A stretch of 64,000 nucleotides of DNA from Bradyrhizobium barranii subsp. barranii (GTDB lineage Bacteria > Pseudomonadota > Alphaproteobacteria > Rhizobiales > Xanthobacteraceae): contig NZ_CP086136.1 in NCBI RefSeq assembly GCF_017565645.3, forward strand, positions 930,001 through 994,000. Direction: 5' to 3'. Both the position numbers and the translations under genes were made by a program. Every line of letters starts with the position of its first letter. Within the stretch, counting starts at the first letter, position 1. Below the pieces are notes generated by a model. It saw only the letters and a list, made by a program, of their open reading frames with translations, ran no database searches and was not told the DNA's origin. Below, one piece after another: positions 9,518-18,389 of this stretch.

Positions 9518-10724
9518 GGCACGACCCTCCGGAAACGAGCTTCGCCTTTACGTTTGCCTTTGGCGCCGCGGCCGCATTGGCGGTCGGCGCGGTCGAACGT
9601 GTTGCAATGGTTGGGATCACGGACATGCCCGGCCGCAGCGCGATCGCGGGACCGTGCGCGGCATCGAGCGCGATCTTGACGGGGATGCGTTGCACCACCT
9701 TGGTGAAATTGCCGGTGGCGTTGTCGGGCGGCAGCAGCGCGAATTCCTGGCCGCTCGCCGGCGCGATGGAATCGACGTGGCCGTGCACGACCTGGCCCGG
9801 GAAGGTGTCGACCTCGATATCGACGGCCTGGCCGGCCTGCACGTGGGTGAGCTGCGTCTCCTTGAAGTTGGCGACCACATAGGCGCCCTCGGCCGGCACG
9901 ATGGCCATCAGCTGCGTGCCCGCCTGTACGAACTGGCCGACGCGCAAGGAGCGGTTGCCGACCACGCCGTCGATCGGGGAGACGATCGTGGTGTAGCCCA
10001 GATTGAGCTCGGCCTGACGCTGGAGTGCGGCCGCGCGTGCGGCGGCGGCCCGGGCTTGCAATATCTCGGCGTTGAGGAGATCGACCTGCTTCAAGGCGGA
10101 GGTGAGATTGGCGATATCGCGCTGGATCGCCGCGTCTGCGCCGGCGTCGCGCGCTTGCGCCTGCTGCGCGTTCTGCACGCTGCCGAAACCCGTTGCCGCG
10201 AGATCGGTGTAGCGCTTGTTCTCCTGCTTCGCGAAAACCTTCGCGGCATTGTCGACATCGATGGTCGCTCTTGCCGCCGCGATCACGGCTTGCTGGACCT
10301 CGAGCTGCGCTTGCTTGCTCGTCACCGTCGCATTCGCGGCGGCGACATCGGCCTTGGCCTGGTCGAGCGCGACCCGGAAGTCGCGATCGTCGATCCTGGC
10401 GAGCACCTGGCCGGCCTTCACATGCTCGTTATCGCCGACCAGGACGCGGTCGAGGTAGCCGCTGACCTTCGGCGCGATCGTGGTGTTGTCGGCCTTCACA
10501 TAGGCGTCATCGGTGGAGACGAGGTACTGCCCAACGGTCCAGTAGTCGTAGCCGTACCAGCTCGCGCCGGCCAGCGCGACGATCGCCGCGCCCATCAGCA
10601 ACAGCTTGCGGAGATTGAGTTTTTGCCGGCGGACGCCGGTTGCCGTGGTGGGCAGGACGCCCTCCGGCACGGTTGCTGGAATAGCGATTTGGGTCGCAGC
10701 AGATGGGGTGGTGTGGACGGTCAT
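9465..10724 (-). CDS. HlyD/EmrA-family periplasmic adaptor
   Basis: A 419-aa membrane-fusion protein: a cytoplasmic tail, one TM (LLLMGAAIVALAGASWYGYDYW, about residues 40-60), a biotinyl-lipoyl-like domain (DDAYVKADNTTIAPKVSGYL), a coiled-coil hairpin rich in Ala/Gln (about 120-240), and the closing barrel (YTTIVSPIDGVVGN). It bridges the DHA2 pump and an outer-membrane channel. The start at 10724 is chosen for its AGGGGAG ribosome site. An upstream in-frame start at 10817 would run into the TetR gene. It is divergent from the TetR regulator, which is its likely repressor. Confidence 0.92.
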   Translation of the reverse strand: MTVHTTPSAATQIAIPATVPEGVLPTTATGVRRQKLNLRKLLLMGAAIVALAGASWYGYDYWTVGQYLVSTDDAYVKADNTTIAPKVSGYLDRVLVGDNEHVKAGQVLARIDDRDFRVALDQAKADVAAANATVTSKQAQLEVQQAVIAAARATIDVDNAAKVFAKQENKRYTDLAATGFGSVQNAQQAQARDAGADAAIQRDIANLTSALKQVDLLNAEILQARAAAARAAALQRQAELNLGYTTIVSPIDGVVGNRSLRVGQFVQAGTQLMAIVPAEGAYVVANFKETQLTHVQAGQAVDIEVDTFPGQVVHGHVDSIAPASGQEFALLPPDNATGNFTKVVQRIPVKIALDAAHGPAIALRPGMSVIPTIATRSTAPTANAAAAPKANVKAKLVSGGSCHVKQPLTFDAGNTGRDA

Positions 10725-10742
10725 GGCCGGCTCCCCTGAATT

Positions 10743-10808
10743 AGGAAACTTGACGATTTCCAAAATGAGACTAGCTTTGGAATTGTCAATGGAATGACAG
10801 GCGTCATT
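10743..10808. promoter_or_regulatory. Operator-like inverted repeats between efflux operon and tetR
   Basis: The 91-base divergent gap holds two dyads. One is TTGACGATTTCCAAA (10750-10764) facing TTTGGAATTGTCAA (10776-10789), an imperfect inverted repeat whose ends read as TTGACG on one strand and TTGACA on the other, so it could supply -35 elements in both directions. The other is AATGACAGGCGTCATT (10793-10808), a perfect 6-4-6 palindrome that ends 7 bases before the tetR start. Both are natural binding sites for the adjacent TetR protein. The sites are seen, the role is inferred. Confidence 0.6.
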
Positions 10809-10815
10809 TAAAAGC

Positions 10816-11469
10816 ATGGCTCAGGCAAAACCTTCAGGTGAATGCCGCCCCCGCGGGCGGCCGCAACTGCGCAGCGACGAGGAGACGAGGCGGATCGTCT
10901 TCGATGCAGCGCGCAACGCCTTCGCCGTCGACGGCTATGCCGCGACCAGCACCGAAGAGCTGGCACGCCGCTCCGGCATCTCGACCAAGACGCTCTATCG
11001 CCTGTTTCCGGGCAAGGCCGCACTGTTCGAGGCGATGTGCGCGGACAGGCTCGAGCAGCTGCTCTCCGCCGTCGATCTGCAAGGAAGCGACGAGGTCGAT
11101 ATCGAGACCGGCCTGCGTGCCGCGCTGCTGGCCTGCGCCGATCTCGCACTCGATCCGGAGGTCGTGGCGCTGCAGCGCATGGTGCTGCAGGAATCCGCCG
11201 CGTTCCCCGAGCTCGCCGCCAACTTCTACAACAACGGCATTTCCCGCACCGTCAGGACGCTCGCGGGCTGGCTGCGCGTCCAGGTCAAGCGCAAGCGCAT
11301 CGCCATCGACGATGCGGAGGAAGTTGCCGGCATGCTGATCGGCATGGTCGCATCGGCGCCGCAGCGCGCGGCGATCTATGGCGGCATGCCGCTGCCGTCA
11401 CGCAAGCAGATCGAGCGCCGCGTGCAGACCTGCGCGTCCCTGTTCCTCGATGGCTGCCGCGCCGCGTAG
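10816..11469 (+). CDS. TetR/AcrR-family repressor
   Basis: A 217-aa regulator. The N-terminal HTH (about residues 20-65) shows AARNAFAVDGYAATSTEELARRSGISTKTLYRLFPGK split over the usual TetR helices, and the C-terminal two-thirds is an all-helical ligand domain. It is divergent from the EmrAB-like operon with only 91 bases between, which strongly suggests local control of that pump and of itself in response to an exported compound. Confidence 0.92.
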   Translation: MAQAKPSGECRPRGRPQLRSDEETRRIVFDAARNAFAVDGYAATSTEELARRSGISTKTLYRLFPGKAALFEAMCADRLEQLLSAVDLQGSDEVDIETGLRAALLACADLALDPEVVALQRMVLQESAAFPELAANFYNNGISRTVRTLAGWLRVQVKRKRIAIDDAEEVAGMLIGMVASAPQRAAIYGGMPLPSRKQIERRVQTCASLFLDGCRAA

Positions 11470-11479
11470 CCGTCTCCCT

Positions 11480-11524
11480 TTGACAATCCGGTTTGGTTCG
11501 GCTATCTATTTCGCATGCGAAATA
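11480..11524 (+). promoter_or_regulatory. Predicted leaderless promoter with 18-bp perfect palindrome over the marR start
   Basis: TTGACA (11480-11485), a 17-base spacer and TATCTA (11503-11508) make a near-consensus sigma-70-type promoter. Its expected start of transcription, 6-8 bases on, coincides with the ATG at 11515. There is no ribosome site, so the mRNA is probably leaderless. The palindrome TATTTCGCATGCGAAATA (11507-11524) is perfect and centred inside the start codon, covering the -10 edge and +1. It is the likely operator of the MarR protein encoded here. Confidence 0.65.
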
Positions 11525-11964
11525 AAGAAGCCGCAGCGAGGCATCATCGGCTGATTTACCTCCTGAACGTCGCGCAACGCCGTTTGCAGCGCTGGATGGC
11601 GGCGCAGCCGCAGAACGAGGTCACGCCGGCGCAGGCGGGGCTGTTGTTCATCCTCGGCAAGCAGGACGGCGTGCTGATGGGCGAGGCAGGCGCGGCGCTC
11701 GATATGGGGCCGGCCGGAATTTCAGGGCTCGTCGATCGCAGTGCTGCGGCGAGGCTGGTCGAGCGGCGGGCCGATCGCGAGGACGGCCGGGCCTGGCGCG
11801 TATGGCTGACGCCGAAGGGGCGCACCGTGCTGGCGCAGGCGAAGACTGACGCGGCGCAGATCAACGCCGCGCTGACGGATGGATTTACCAGCGCGGAGAT
11901 CGACATCGTCGCGCGCTGGCTGACCAGCATTCAGGACAAGTTTCCAAGACCTTCAGACGACTAA
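11515..11964 (+). CDS. MarR-family regulator
   Basis: A 149-aa winged-helix regulator. The dimerisation helix (RLQRWMAAQPQNEVTPAQAG), the recognition helix region (MGPAGISGLVDRSAAARLV) and the wing (ERRADREDGRAWRVWLTPKG) are in normal order. The C-terminal helix closes the dimer. It starts at the first ATG, which sits within a perfect palindrome and probably at the 5' end of the transcript. It is followed after 11 bases by an enoyl-CoA hydratase gene, so the likely job is ligand-controlled repression of that small operon by an acyl- or aryl-CoA or its acid. Confidence 0.9.
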   Translation: MRNKEAAARHHRLIYLLNVAQRRLQRWMAAQPQNEVTPAQAGLLFILGKQDGVLMGEAGAALDMGPAGISGLVDRSAAARLVERRADREDGRAWRVWLTPKGRTVLAQAKTDAAQINAALTDGFTSAEIDIVARWLTSIQDKFPRPSDD

Positions 11965-11975
11965 AGGAGAGACCC

Positions 11976-12746
11976 ATGACCGAGCATGTCCGGATAGAGA
12001 ACAACAACGGAATTCTCACTCTCACGCTGGCGCGCCCCGACAAGAAGAACGCGCTGACGGATGCGATGTACGGCAAGCTCGCCGACACGATCGAATCCGC
12101 CGAGTTCGATCCGTCCGCCCGCGTGATCCTGATCCGCGGCGAGGGTGACATGTTCACCGCCGGCAACGATGTCGGCGAATTCGCCGCCGTGGCAGCCGGC
12201 AAGTCCGAAGGCAGCCGCAACGTCGTGCGCTTCATCCAGTCGCTGGCGCGCTGCACTCGGCCGCTGGTCGCGGCCGTGCAGGGCCGCGCCGTCGGCGTCG
12301 GCACCACGATGCTGCTGCATTGCGACCTCGTGGTGCTCGCCGACAACGCGCAATTGTCGACGCCCTTCGTCAGCCTCGCGCTGGTGCCGGAGGCCGCCTC
12401 CAGCCTGCTGATGCCGGCGCGCATCGGCTACGCCCGCGCCTACGAGATGTTCGCGCTGGGCGAGACCGTACCGGCGAGGTCGGCGCTGGAATGGGGCCTT
12501 GCCAATCGCGTGGTGCCGCTCGACAAGCTCGATGCCGGGGCGCTCGCGCTGGCGCAGCGTCTTGCCCGCCAGCCGGCTGGCGCGCTCACGGCCACCAAGA
12601 AGCTGATGCGCAATGGCGAGGCGCTGGTCGCGCAGATGCAGGCCGAAAGCGAGCAGTTCGGACTGCGTTTGCGCACCGCTGAGGCGCGTGAAGCCTTCAC
12701 CGCTTTCGCCGAGCGCCGGCCGCCGGATTTCACCAAGGTTGCCTGA
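11976..12746 (+). CDS. Enoyl-CoA hydratase/isomerase family protein
   Basis: A 256-aa crotonase-fold protein. The N-terminal strand (NNGILTLTLARPDKKNALTD), the first oxyanion segment (GEGDMFTAGNDVGEF) and the second (GRAVGVGTTMLLHCDLVV) are clear. The Glu usually found in the hydratase active site is replaced in the FVSLALVPEAASS stretch, which keeps one Glu as in many isomerase-like members. AAGGAGAG lies before the ATG. It is downstream of and probably controlled by the MarR gene. The exact acyl-CoA substrate is unknown. Confidence 0.9.
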   Translation: MTEHVRIENNNGILTLTLARPDKKNALTDAMYGKLADTIESAEFDPSARVILIRGEGDMFTAGNDVGEFAAVAAGKSEGSRNVVRFIQSLARCTRPLVAAVQGRAVGVGTTMLLHCDLVVLADNAQLSTPFVSLALVPEAASSLLMPARIGYARAYEMFALGETVPARSALEWGLANRVVPLDKLDAGALALAQRLARQPAGALTATKKLMRNGEALVAQMQAESEQFGLRLRTAEAREAFTAFAERRPPDFTKVA

Positions 12747-12867
12747 TTTCGCTAGTCTTAAAGCGCTTGCAGACCGGGCACTCCCGGCAATTTGACTAAA
12801 ACCTTAACCGATCCTTGGCATGTCGCGATGCAGGGTGGCCGGCAGTACAATGCAGGCCCCCTGACTC

Positions 12868-14949
12868 ATGGTAATGTTTAAGAAATCGGTAAGCTCGCTT
12901 CTCCTGACCTTGATGGCCCTGCTGGCCGCCGGTGCGCTGGCCTCTACGGCGATCCAGATGTTCGGAGCGTTCGGTCGCTACAGCGACAGTCTCGAGACGG
13001 CGCGGCTCGCCGCTGCCGACAAGGCGATCTTCCATGGCGTGCTCGCGTTGCGCAACAATCGTGGCGATGCCCAGAGCGCCATCCTTGGCGAGGACGATCC
13101 CAAGGCAAAGCTCGCTGAAGCCGAGAAGGCCGAGCAGGGCGGCTATGAAGGGATCAGCGCTGCACTCTCGACCGTCGAATTCGCACGCCGCGACGAGCTC
13201 GCCGGCACGCTGAAGCAGCGCTGGAACGAAGCCGCGCCGCAATTCCAGCTGTTCTACGACGAGGCTAAGCTTCCGCGCGCCGAGCGCAAGATGGAGCGAA
13301 CCAATTCCTGGTACGATGCCGTCACCAAGGTCATCGACACTGCGAACTTCGCCTCCACCGCGGTGTCGAACCGCGCCTGGATGAACGATCCCTACATCGC
13401 CCGCATGATCCAGGTCCGCCGCTTCGCCTGGCAGGTGCGCGACCGCTATGGGGTCCATTGTTCGTCGCTTCGCTCGAACATCAACAGCAGCAAGCCGCTC
13501 GACGACGTTCAGAAGCGGTCGGTGGCGCAATGGGACGGCACGATCGCCTCCGGCTGGGCGGGCATGGCCGAGTTGCTGGCCGCGCCCGACGTGACGGCGG
13601 AGCTGGTGACCGCAGCGTCGGACGCGAAGACCAAGACCGATGGCGTCCTGAAGCAGATCGGCGATCTCACCAAGAATCTCGACGGCAGCGGCAAGCCCGC
13701 GATGCCCGCTTCGGAGTGGAATACGCTCTGCCAGTCGCCGTTCCCGCTCATTGTCGGGGTCGCGACCAAAGCACTGGATCAGTCGATCGCGCGTGCCGAG
13801 GCCGTGCAGACCAAGGCGCTCACCAACCTCATCGTGCAGTCGCTCGCGTTTCTGCTCGCGCTCGCCGTGACCCTCGCCGGCGTCTACGTGGTGCGCAATC
13901 GACTGATGCGCCCGGTCCGCGCCATCCTCGACGCCATCGCGCGAATCAGCGCCCGCGATTACGCGACGCCGGTGCCGCGGTCGAAATATCCCGACGAGTT
14001 CGGCACCATGGCTGCCGCGCTCGAGAGCCTGCGCGAGAGCGCGGCGACCGCCGAGCGGCTGGGCCAGGAACGCGAATCGCAGCAGGCGTTGCAACTCGCC
14101 CGCTCCGGCACCGTGGACGACGCATGCCGCAGCTTCGACGACACCGTGCAGGCGGTGATCCACAGCGTCGCTGCGTCGGCGAGGGAGCTCGATGCCACCG
14201 CGACCGATGTGCGCACGCTGGTATCAGAGTCGACCAGCCAGACCGCGGCAGTCTCTTCCGCAGCCGAGCAGGCCACCAACAATCTCGAGACCATCGCGGC
14301 CGCGACCGAGGAACTCTCCGCATCCGTCGGCGAGATCTCCGCACAGGTGCAGTTGAGCGCCCGCGAGGCGCGCGAGGCGGTGTCGCAGGCCGAGCGGACT
14401 AACGCGACGGTCGAGATCCTCGATCAGACCGCGAGCCGGATCGGCGAGGTCGTGAAGATGATCAACGCCATCGCCGGCCAGACCAACCTCCTGGCGCTGA
14501 ACGCGACCATCGAAGCGGCGCGTGCGGGCGAGGCCGGCCGCGGCTTTGCCGTGGTCGCCGGCGAGGTCAAGAGCCTCGCCGCGCAGACCGCAACCGCAAC
14601 CGAAGAAATCTCGCGCCAGGTCGAGGAGATCCAGGGCGCGACGGGCCAGGCCGTGACCGCCATCCGCTCGATCGGGGGCGCCATCAGCGGCATCGACGAG
14701 AAGATGACGGCGATCGCAGCCGCCGTCGAGGAGCAGCGCGCGGCCACCACCGAGATCTCACGCAACTTCCAGCAGGCAGCCCAGGGCACCCGCGAGGTCA
14801 CCGACACCATCGGCAGCGTCGCCAGGCTCAACCAGGAAACCGGCAACGCCGGCACGGTGCTGTCCGAATCCGTGAAGAAGATGTCGGGCGATGCCGATCG
14901 TCTTCGCGTCGCGGTCGAGGGCTTTTTGGGGGCCGTGAAGACCGCATAA
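12868..14949 (+). CDS. Methyl-accepting chemotaxis protein
   Basis: A 693-aa transmembrane chemoreceptor. TM1 is at residues 7-29, a helical periplasmic sensor spans about 30-310, and TM2 is near 315-340 ([20 protein letters not shown]). A HAMP domain follows ([19 protein letters not shown]), then a long coiled coil with the conserved signalling tip ([20 protein letters not shown] and [20 protein letters not shown]). No C-terminal pentapeptide for CheR is visible. A second ATG at 12874 could also serve. The ligand is unknown and no chemotaxis genes are nearby. Confidence 0.93.
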   Translation: MVMFKKSVSSLLLTLMALLAAGALASTAIQMFGAFGRYSDSLETARLAAADKAIFHGVLALRNNRGDAQSAILGEDDPKAKLAEAEKAEQGGYEGISAALSTVEFARRDELAGTLKQRWNEAAPQFQLFYDEAKLPRAERKMERTNSWYDAVTKVIDTANFASTAVSNRAWMNDPYIARMIQVRRFAWQVRDRYGVHCSSLRSNINSSKPLDDVQKRSVAQWDGTIASGWAGMAELLAAPDVTAELVTAASDAKTKTDGVLKQIGDLTKNLDGSGKPAMPASEWNTLCQSPFPLIVGVATKALDQSIARAEAVQTKALTNLIVQSLAFLLALAVTLAGVYVVRNRLMRPVRAILDAIARISARDYATPVPRSKYPDEFGTMAAALESLRESAATAERLGQERESQQALQLARSGTVDDACRSFDDTVQAVIHSVAASARELDATATDVRTLVSESTSQTAAVSSAAEQATNNLETIAAATEELSASVGEISAQVQLSAREAREAVSQAERTNATVEILDQTASRIGEVVKMINAIAGQTNLLALNATIEAARAGEAGRGFAVVAGEVKSLAAQTATATEEISRQVEEIQGATGQAVTAIRSIGGAISGIDEKMTAIAAAVEEQRAATTEISRNFQQAAQGTREVTDTIGSVARLNQETGNAGTVLSESVKKMSGDADRLRVAVEGFLGAVKTA

Positions 14950-15066
14950 CCTCGATCGTCATCCGTCTAGGCGTCGCGCGAACGGCATTGCCGCCGCTTC
15001 ACGTGGCGGGTACATCTGTGGCGCTGCGGGAGTGCAGCAACAGACGTATCAAGGATGGAGAGTTCG

Positions 15067-16005
15067 ATGCCGGTCACCCCACACAAGGCCCAGCGCCCCT
15101 ATCGCGGCGTGTTCCCGGTCGCGCCCACCATCTTCGACGAGCGCGGCGAGCTCGACCTCGAGGGCCAGCGCCGCTGCATCGATTTCATGATCGATGCGGG
15201 CTCGAATGGTCTCTGCATCCTCGCCAATTTCTCCGAGCAGTTCGTGCTCACCGATGCCGAGCGCGAAACCGTGATGCATGCGGTGCTGGAGCATGTCGCG
15301 GGCCGGGTTCCCGTGATCGTCACCACCACGCATTTCAGCTCCGCCGTCTGCGCGGCGCGCAGCCAGCAGGCGGAGGCGGCGGGGGCCGCCATGGTCATGG
15401 TGATGCCGCCCTATCACGGCGCGACCTTCCGCGTGCTCGAGAAGGGCATCGTCGAATTCTTCAAGGTGCTCTCCGGCGCGATCAACATTCCGATCATGAT
15501 CCAGGATGCACCGGTGGCGGGCACGCCGCTGTCGGTCGAGCTGCTCGCGCGGCTGGCGCGGGATTTCGCCAACATCCGCTATTTCAAGATCGAGGTGCCG
15601 GGCGCGGCTGCAAAGCTGCGCAGCCTGATCGAGGCGGGCGGCAAGGATATCGAAGGCCCGTGGGACGGCGAGGAAGCCATCACGCTGCTCGCCGATCTCG
15701 ACGCCGGCGCCACCGGCGCGATGACGGGCGGCGGCTATCCCGACGGCATCCGCCAGATCATCGATCCCTATTTCGCCGGCAAGCGCGAGGAGGCAAAGGC
15801 CGCCTATGAGCGCTGGCTGCCGCTGATCAACTACGAAAACCGCCAATGCGGCCTGATCGCCTGCAAGGCCATGATGCAGGCCGGCGGCGTGATCAAATCG
15901 GATGCCGTGCGGCATCCGCTCCAGCCGCTGCACCCGGCGACGCGGGCAGGGTTGCTGGAGCTGGCGAAGGAGCGGGATGCGCTGGCGTTGCGGTGGGGCA
16001 AGTAG
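15067..16005 (+). CDS. DapA-family aldolase/dehydratase, possibly 2-keto-3-deoxyarabonate dehydratase type
   Basis: A 312-aa class I TIM-barrel lyase of the dihydrodipicolinate synthase superfamily. The Schiff-base Lys is in RYFKIEVPG. The loop that in true DapA reads YNVPSRT reads QDAPVAGT here, so the catalytic Tyr is replaced by Gln. That rules against lysine biosynthesis and, from memory, resembles L-2-keto-3-deoxyarabonate dehydratases. ATG 15067 is preferred to 15055 because GGATGGAG then serves as ribosome site. It is monocistronic here. Confidence 0.82.
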   Translation: MPVTPHKAQRPYRGVFPVAPTIFDERGELDLEGQRRCIDFMIDAGSNGLCILANFSEQFVLTDAERETVMHAVLEHVAGRVPVIVTTTHFSSAVCAARSQQAEAAGAAMVMVMPPYHGATFRVLEKGIVEFFKVLSGAINIPIMIQDAPVAGTPLSVELLARLARDFANIRYFKIEVPGAAAKLRSLIEAGGKDIEGPWDGEEAITLLADLDAGATGAMTGGGYPDGIRQIIDPYFAGKREEAKAAYERWLPLINYENRQCGLIACKAMMQAGGVIKSDAVRHPLQPLHPATRAGLLELAKERDALALRWGK

Positions 16006-16297
16006 CGCTGTACCCACTCGGTTGTCGCGAGGTCTCTCGGCAGTCCCCGCCTACGCGGGGGCGACGCCGAGTGTGAGGTGCGCGCTGGCCTGATCCCGCC
16101 GGTTTCCGTCTGGCTGAGGGCGTCGAATTAGCGCGGTTCGGGCGGTTTTCCGCACGCCGGCGATGACATATTGTACGCTCCTTGCACGCTCGCCAACCAG
16201 GTCCGCGGAGCTTCTCAAGACGTCGCTGAGCAGCTCTTCATTATGCCGCTATTCCGAGCCAGGTTGGAGCGAGCCGACGAAACAGGGAGGCAGTGCC
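16006..16297. other. Intergenic stretch with a short palindromic repeat
   Basis: No convincing gene. A GTCCCCGC-ctac-GCGGGGGC hairpin lies near 16045-16065, a motif that recurs between genes in Bradyrhizobium-type genomes. The rest, up to the AGGGAGG ribosome site before 16298, holds nothing I recognise. Confidence 0.5.
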
Positions 16298-17694
16298 ATG
16301 ACGATGAGGCCGGATCCCACCTTCCACGCATCGCCCAAGCTGGCGATGGAAGCACCTGCAGAGAACTTTGCCTACACGCTGCTGCTCAGTCCGGATTTCT
16401 CAAAACCGGATGCTCTCGCGGTCATCGACGTCAAGCCGGGATCGCCGACCTACAGCCAAATCGTCCACACGGTGACGATGCCCAACAAGGGCGATGAGTT
16501 TCATCACTTCGGCTGGAACGCCTGCTCCTCCGCCTTGTCGCCGCTCGCCGGACATGCCTTCATCGAGCGGCGCTATCTCATCATCCCCGGGATACGCTCG
16601 TCGCGGATCTACATCATCGATACCAAGCCCGATCCGACCAAGGCCAAAATCCACAAGATCATCGAGCCCGAGGAAATCTTCAAAAAGACCGGCTACTCGC
16701 GGCCGCATACGATCCATTGCGGGCCGGACGGCGTCTATGTGAGCACGCTGGGCGGCGGCGGCAAGGACGGCACCAACGGGCCTCCAGGCGTCTTCATCAT
16801 GGATTGCGAGACGTTCGAGGTCCTTGGGCGATGGGAGATCGATCGCGGTCCGCAGACGCTGCACTATGATTTCTGGTGGAACCTGCCGCGCGACTACATG
16901 GTGACGAGCGAATGGGCGTTGCCGCCGCAGTTCGAGAACGGGATCGTCGCGGAAGATCTGCTGGCGAACAAATATGGCCATCGTCTCCACTTCTGGGATC
17001 TCCGCGCCCGTCGCAACGTGCAGACCATCGACCTCGGCGCCAATCATCAGATGGCGCTGGAGGTGCGGCCCGCGCACGATCCGGTTCGCGAATACGGCTT
17101 CGTTGTGTGGTCGACACCACCAACCTCGAAGCATCGATCTGGACCTGGTGGCGCGAAGGCGGAAAATTCCATGCGGAGAAGACGGCGACGATTCCGCCCG
17201 AGCCCGCGCCAAAGGAGCAGCTCCCGCCGCTGCTGCAGGGATTTGGCGCCGTGCCGCCGCTGGTGACCGACATCGACCTGTCGATGGATGACCGGTTTCT
17301 CTATGTCTCGTGCTGGGGCACCGGTGAAATGCGCCAGTACGATGTGAGTGATCCGCGAAAGCCGAAGCTTGCCGGCTCGGTTCACATCGGCGGCATCGCG
17401 CGCCGCACGCCCCATCCGAACGGCAAGGCATTTGCGGCCGGTCCGCAGATGGTCGAGATCAGCCGCGACGGCAAGCGCGTGTACTGGACCAATTCGCTGT
17501 ATTCCACCTGGGATGACCAATTCTATCCCGACGGGGTTCCGGGCGTGGAAGTCATGGCCAATGTCGGCCGCGACGGCGGCCTGGAGCTCGCCAAGGACTA
17601 TTTCGTGAGCTTCCCCGACGGATATCGTGCGCACCAGATCAGGCTGGAGGGCGGCGATTGTTCGACGGACTCCTTTTGCTACCCGTCGGCCTAG
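16298..17694 (+). pseudogene. Selenium-binding protein/methanethiol oxidase (SBP56), frameshifted
   Basis: Two overlapping frames together encode one SBP56-family protein. Frame 2 from ATG 16298 (after AGGGAGG) runs to about 17104, and frame 1 carries the remainder to 17694. The break is at FV|VVDTTNLEASIWTWW. Adding one base near 17105 (GT to GGT) gives FVGVVDTTNLEASIW and a 465-aa product, the normal family length. Conserved parts are present: GDEFHHFGWNACSS, RPHTIHCGPDGVY, the metal/His stretches and GGDCSTDSFCYPSA. The family oxidises methanethiol to formaldehyde, H2S and H2O2. A single missing base could be a real recent inactivation or a sequencing error. Confidence 0.85.
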
Positions 17695-18386
17695 GCTGGC
17701 AGCACGGGAGTTGGCCGCTCGGCTGGCTGTGGCTCGCTCTTGTTGCGAGCGGTCTCTATCACGGCGTCAATCCGGGAATGGGATGGCCGCTCGCCGTTTC
17801 GGCCGGGCTCATGGACAAGAGCCCGCGCGCGCTGTTCCGTGCGTTGTGGGCTCTGGCGGCCGGACATCTCCTGGCAACACTTCTCGTGCTGCTGCCGTTT
17901 GCGTTCCTGCTCGTCCTGGCCGAGTGGCAGCGTTCGATCCAGCTCGGCGCGAGCCTTCTCGTCATCGGCTTCGGCGTCTATCGGCTGATCGAGCGGCGCC
18001 ATCCGCGCACGCTGGCACGAATTCCGCCAACGCAACTGGCGCTCTGGTCATTCGCCGTTGCCATTGCTCACGGCGCGGCCTTGATGCTCGTGCCGATCTA
18101 TCTCGGGCTCTGCCAGGCCTTCGAGCTCGATGCCGGCCATGAGGCGGCGGGCGCGCTGATGAAGGCAAGTCTTCTGAAGACGAGTCTCGGGATGGCGGTG
18201 CTGGTGTCCCTGGTGCACGTTGTCGCCATGGTCAGTGCCGGCGGATGTCTGGCGTGGCTGGTCTACCGCTATCTGGGATTGAGGTTCGTCGCGCGAAGCT
18301 GGTTCAATCTGGATGCAATCTGGGCGACCAGCCTCATTCTGGTTGGCGCCGTGGCGCTCGCCTTCAATCTCGCGAGCTGGCGCTGA
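17658..18386 (+). CDS. Polytopic membrane protein of unknown function
   Basis: A 242-aa protein with six or so hydrophobic segments. The motif GLYHGVNPGMGWPLAVSAGL in TM1, a second SFAVAIAHGAALMLVPIYLG with a matching HG pair, and a charged loop (YRLIERRHPRT) resemble the two-repeat layout of small metal or sulfur-compound exporters, but I do not recognise the family. The first possible start is TTG 17658, inside the end of the SBP56 frame, which is needed to include TM1. This overlap implies coupling to the SBP56 gene and a related role, perhaps in sulfur or copper handling. That last point is a guess. Confidence 0.75.
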   Translation: MFDGLLLLPVGLGWQHGSWPLGWLWLALVASGLYHGVNPGMGWPLAVSAGLMDKSPRALFRALWALAAGHLLATLLVLLPFAFLLVLAEWQRSIQLGASLLVIGFGVYRLIERRHPRTLARIPPTQLALWSFAVAIAHGAALMLVPIYLGLCQAFELDAGHEAAGALMKASLLKTSLGMAVLVSLVHVVAMVSAGGCLAWLVYRYLGLRFVARSWFNLDAIWATSLILVGAVALAFNLASWR

Positions 18387-18389
18387 GGC

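Noticed and set aside
12796..14163. 455-aa minus-strand frame
   Set aside because: Antisense to the chemoreceptor gene, whose TM, HAMP and signalling tip are clear.
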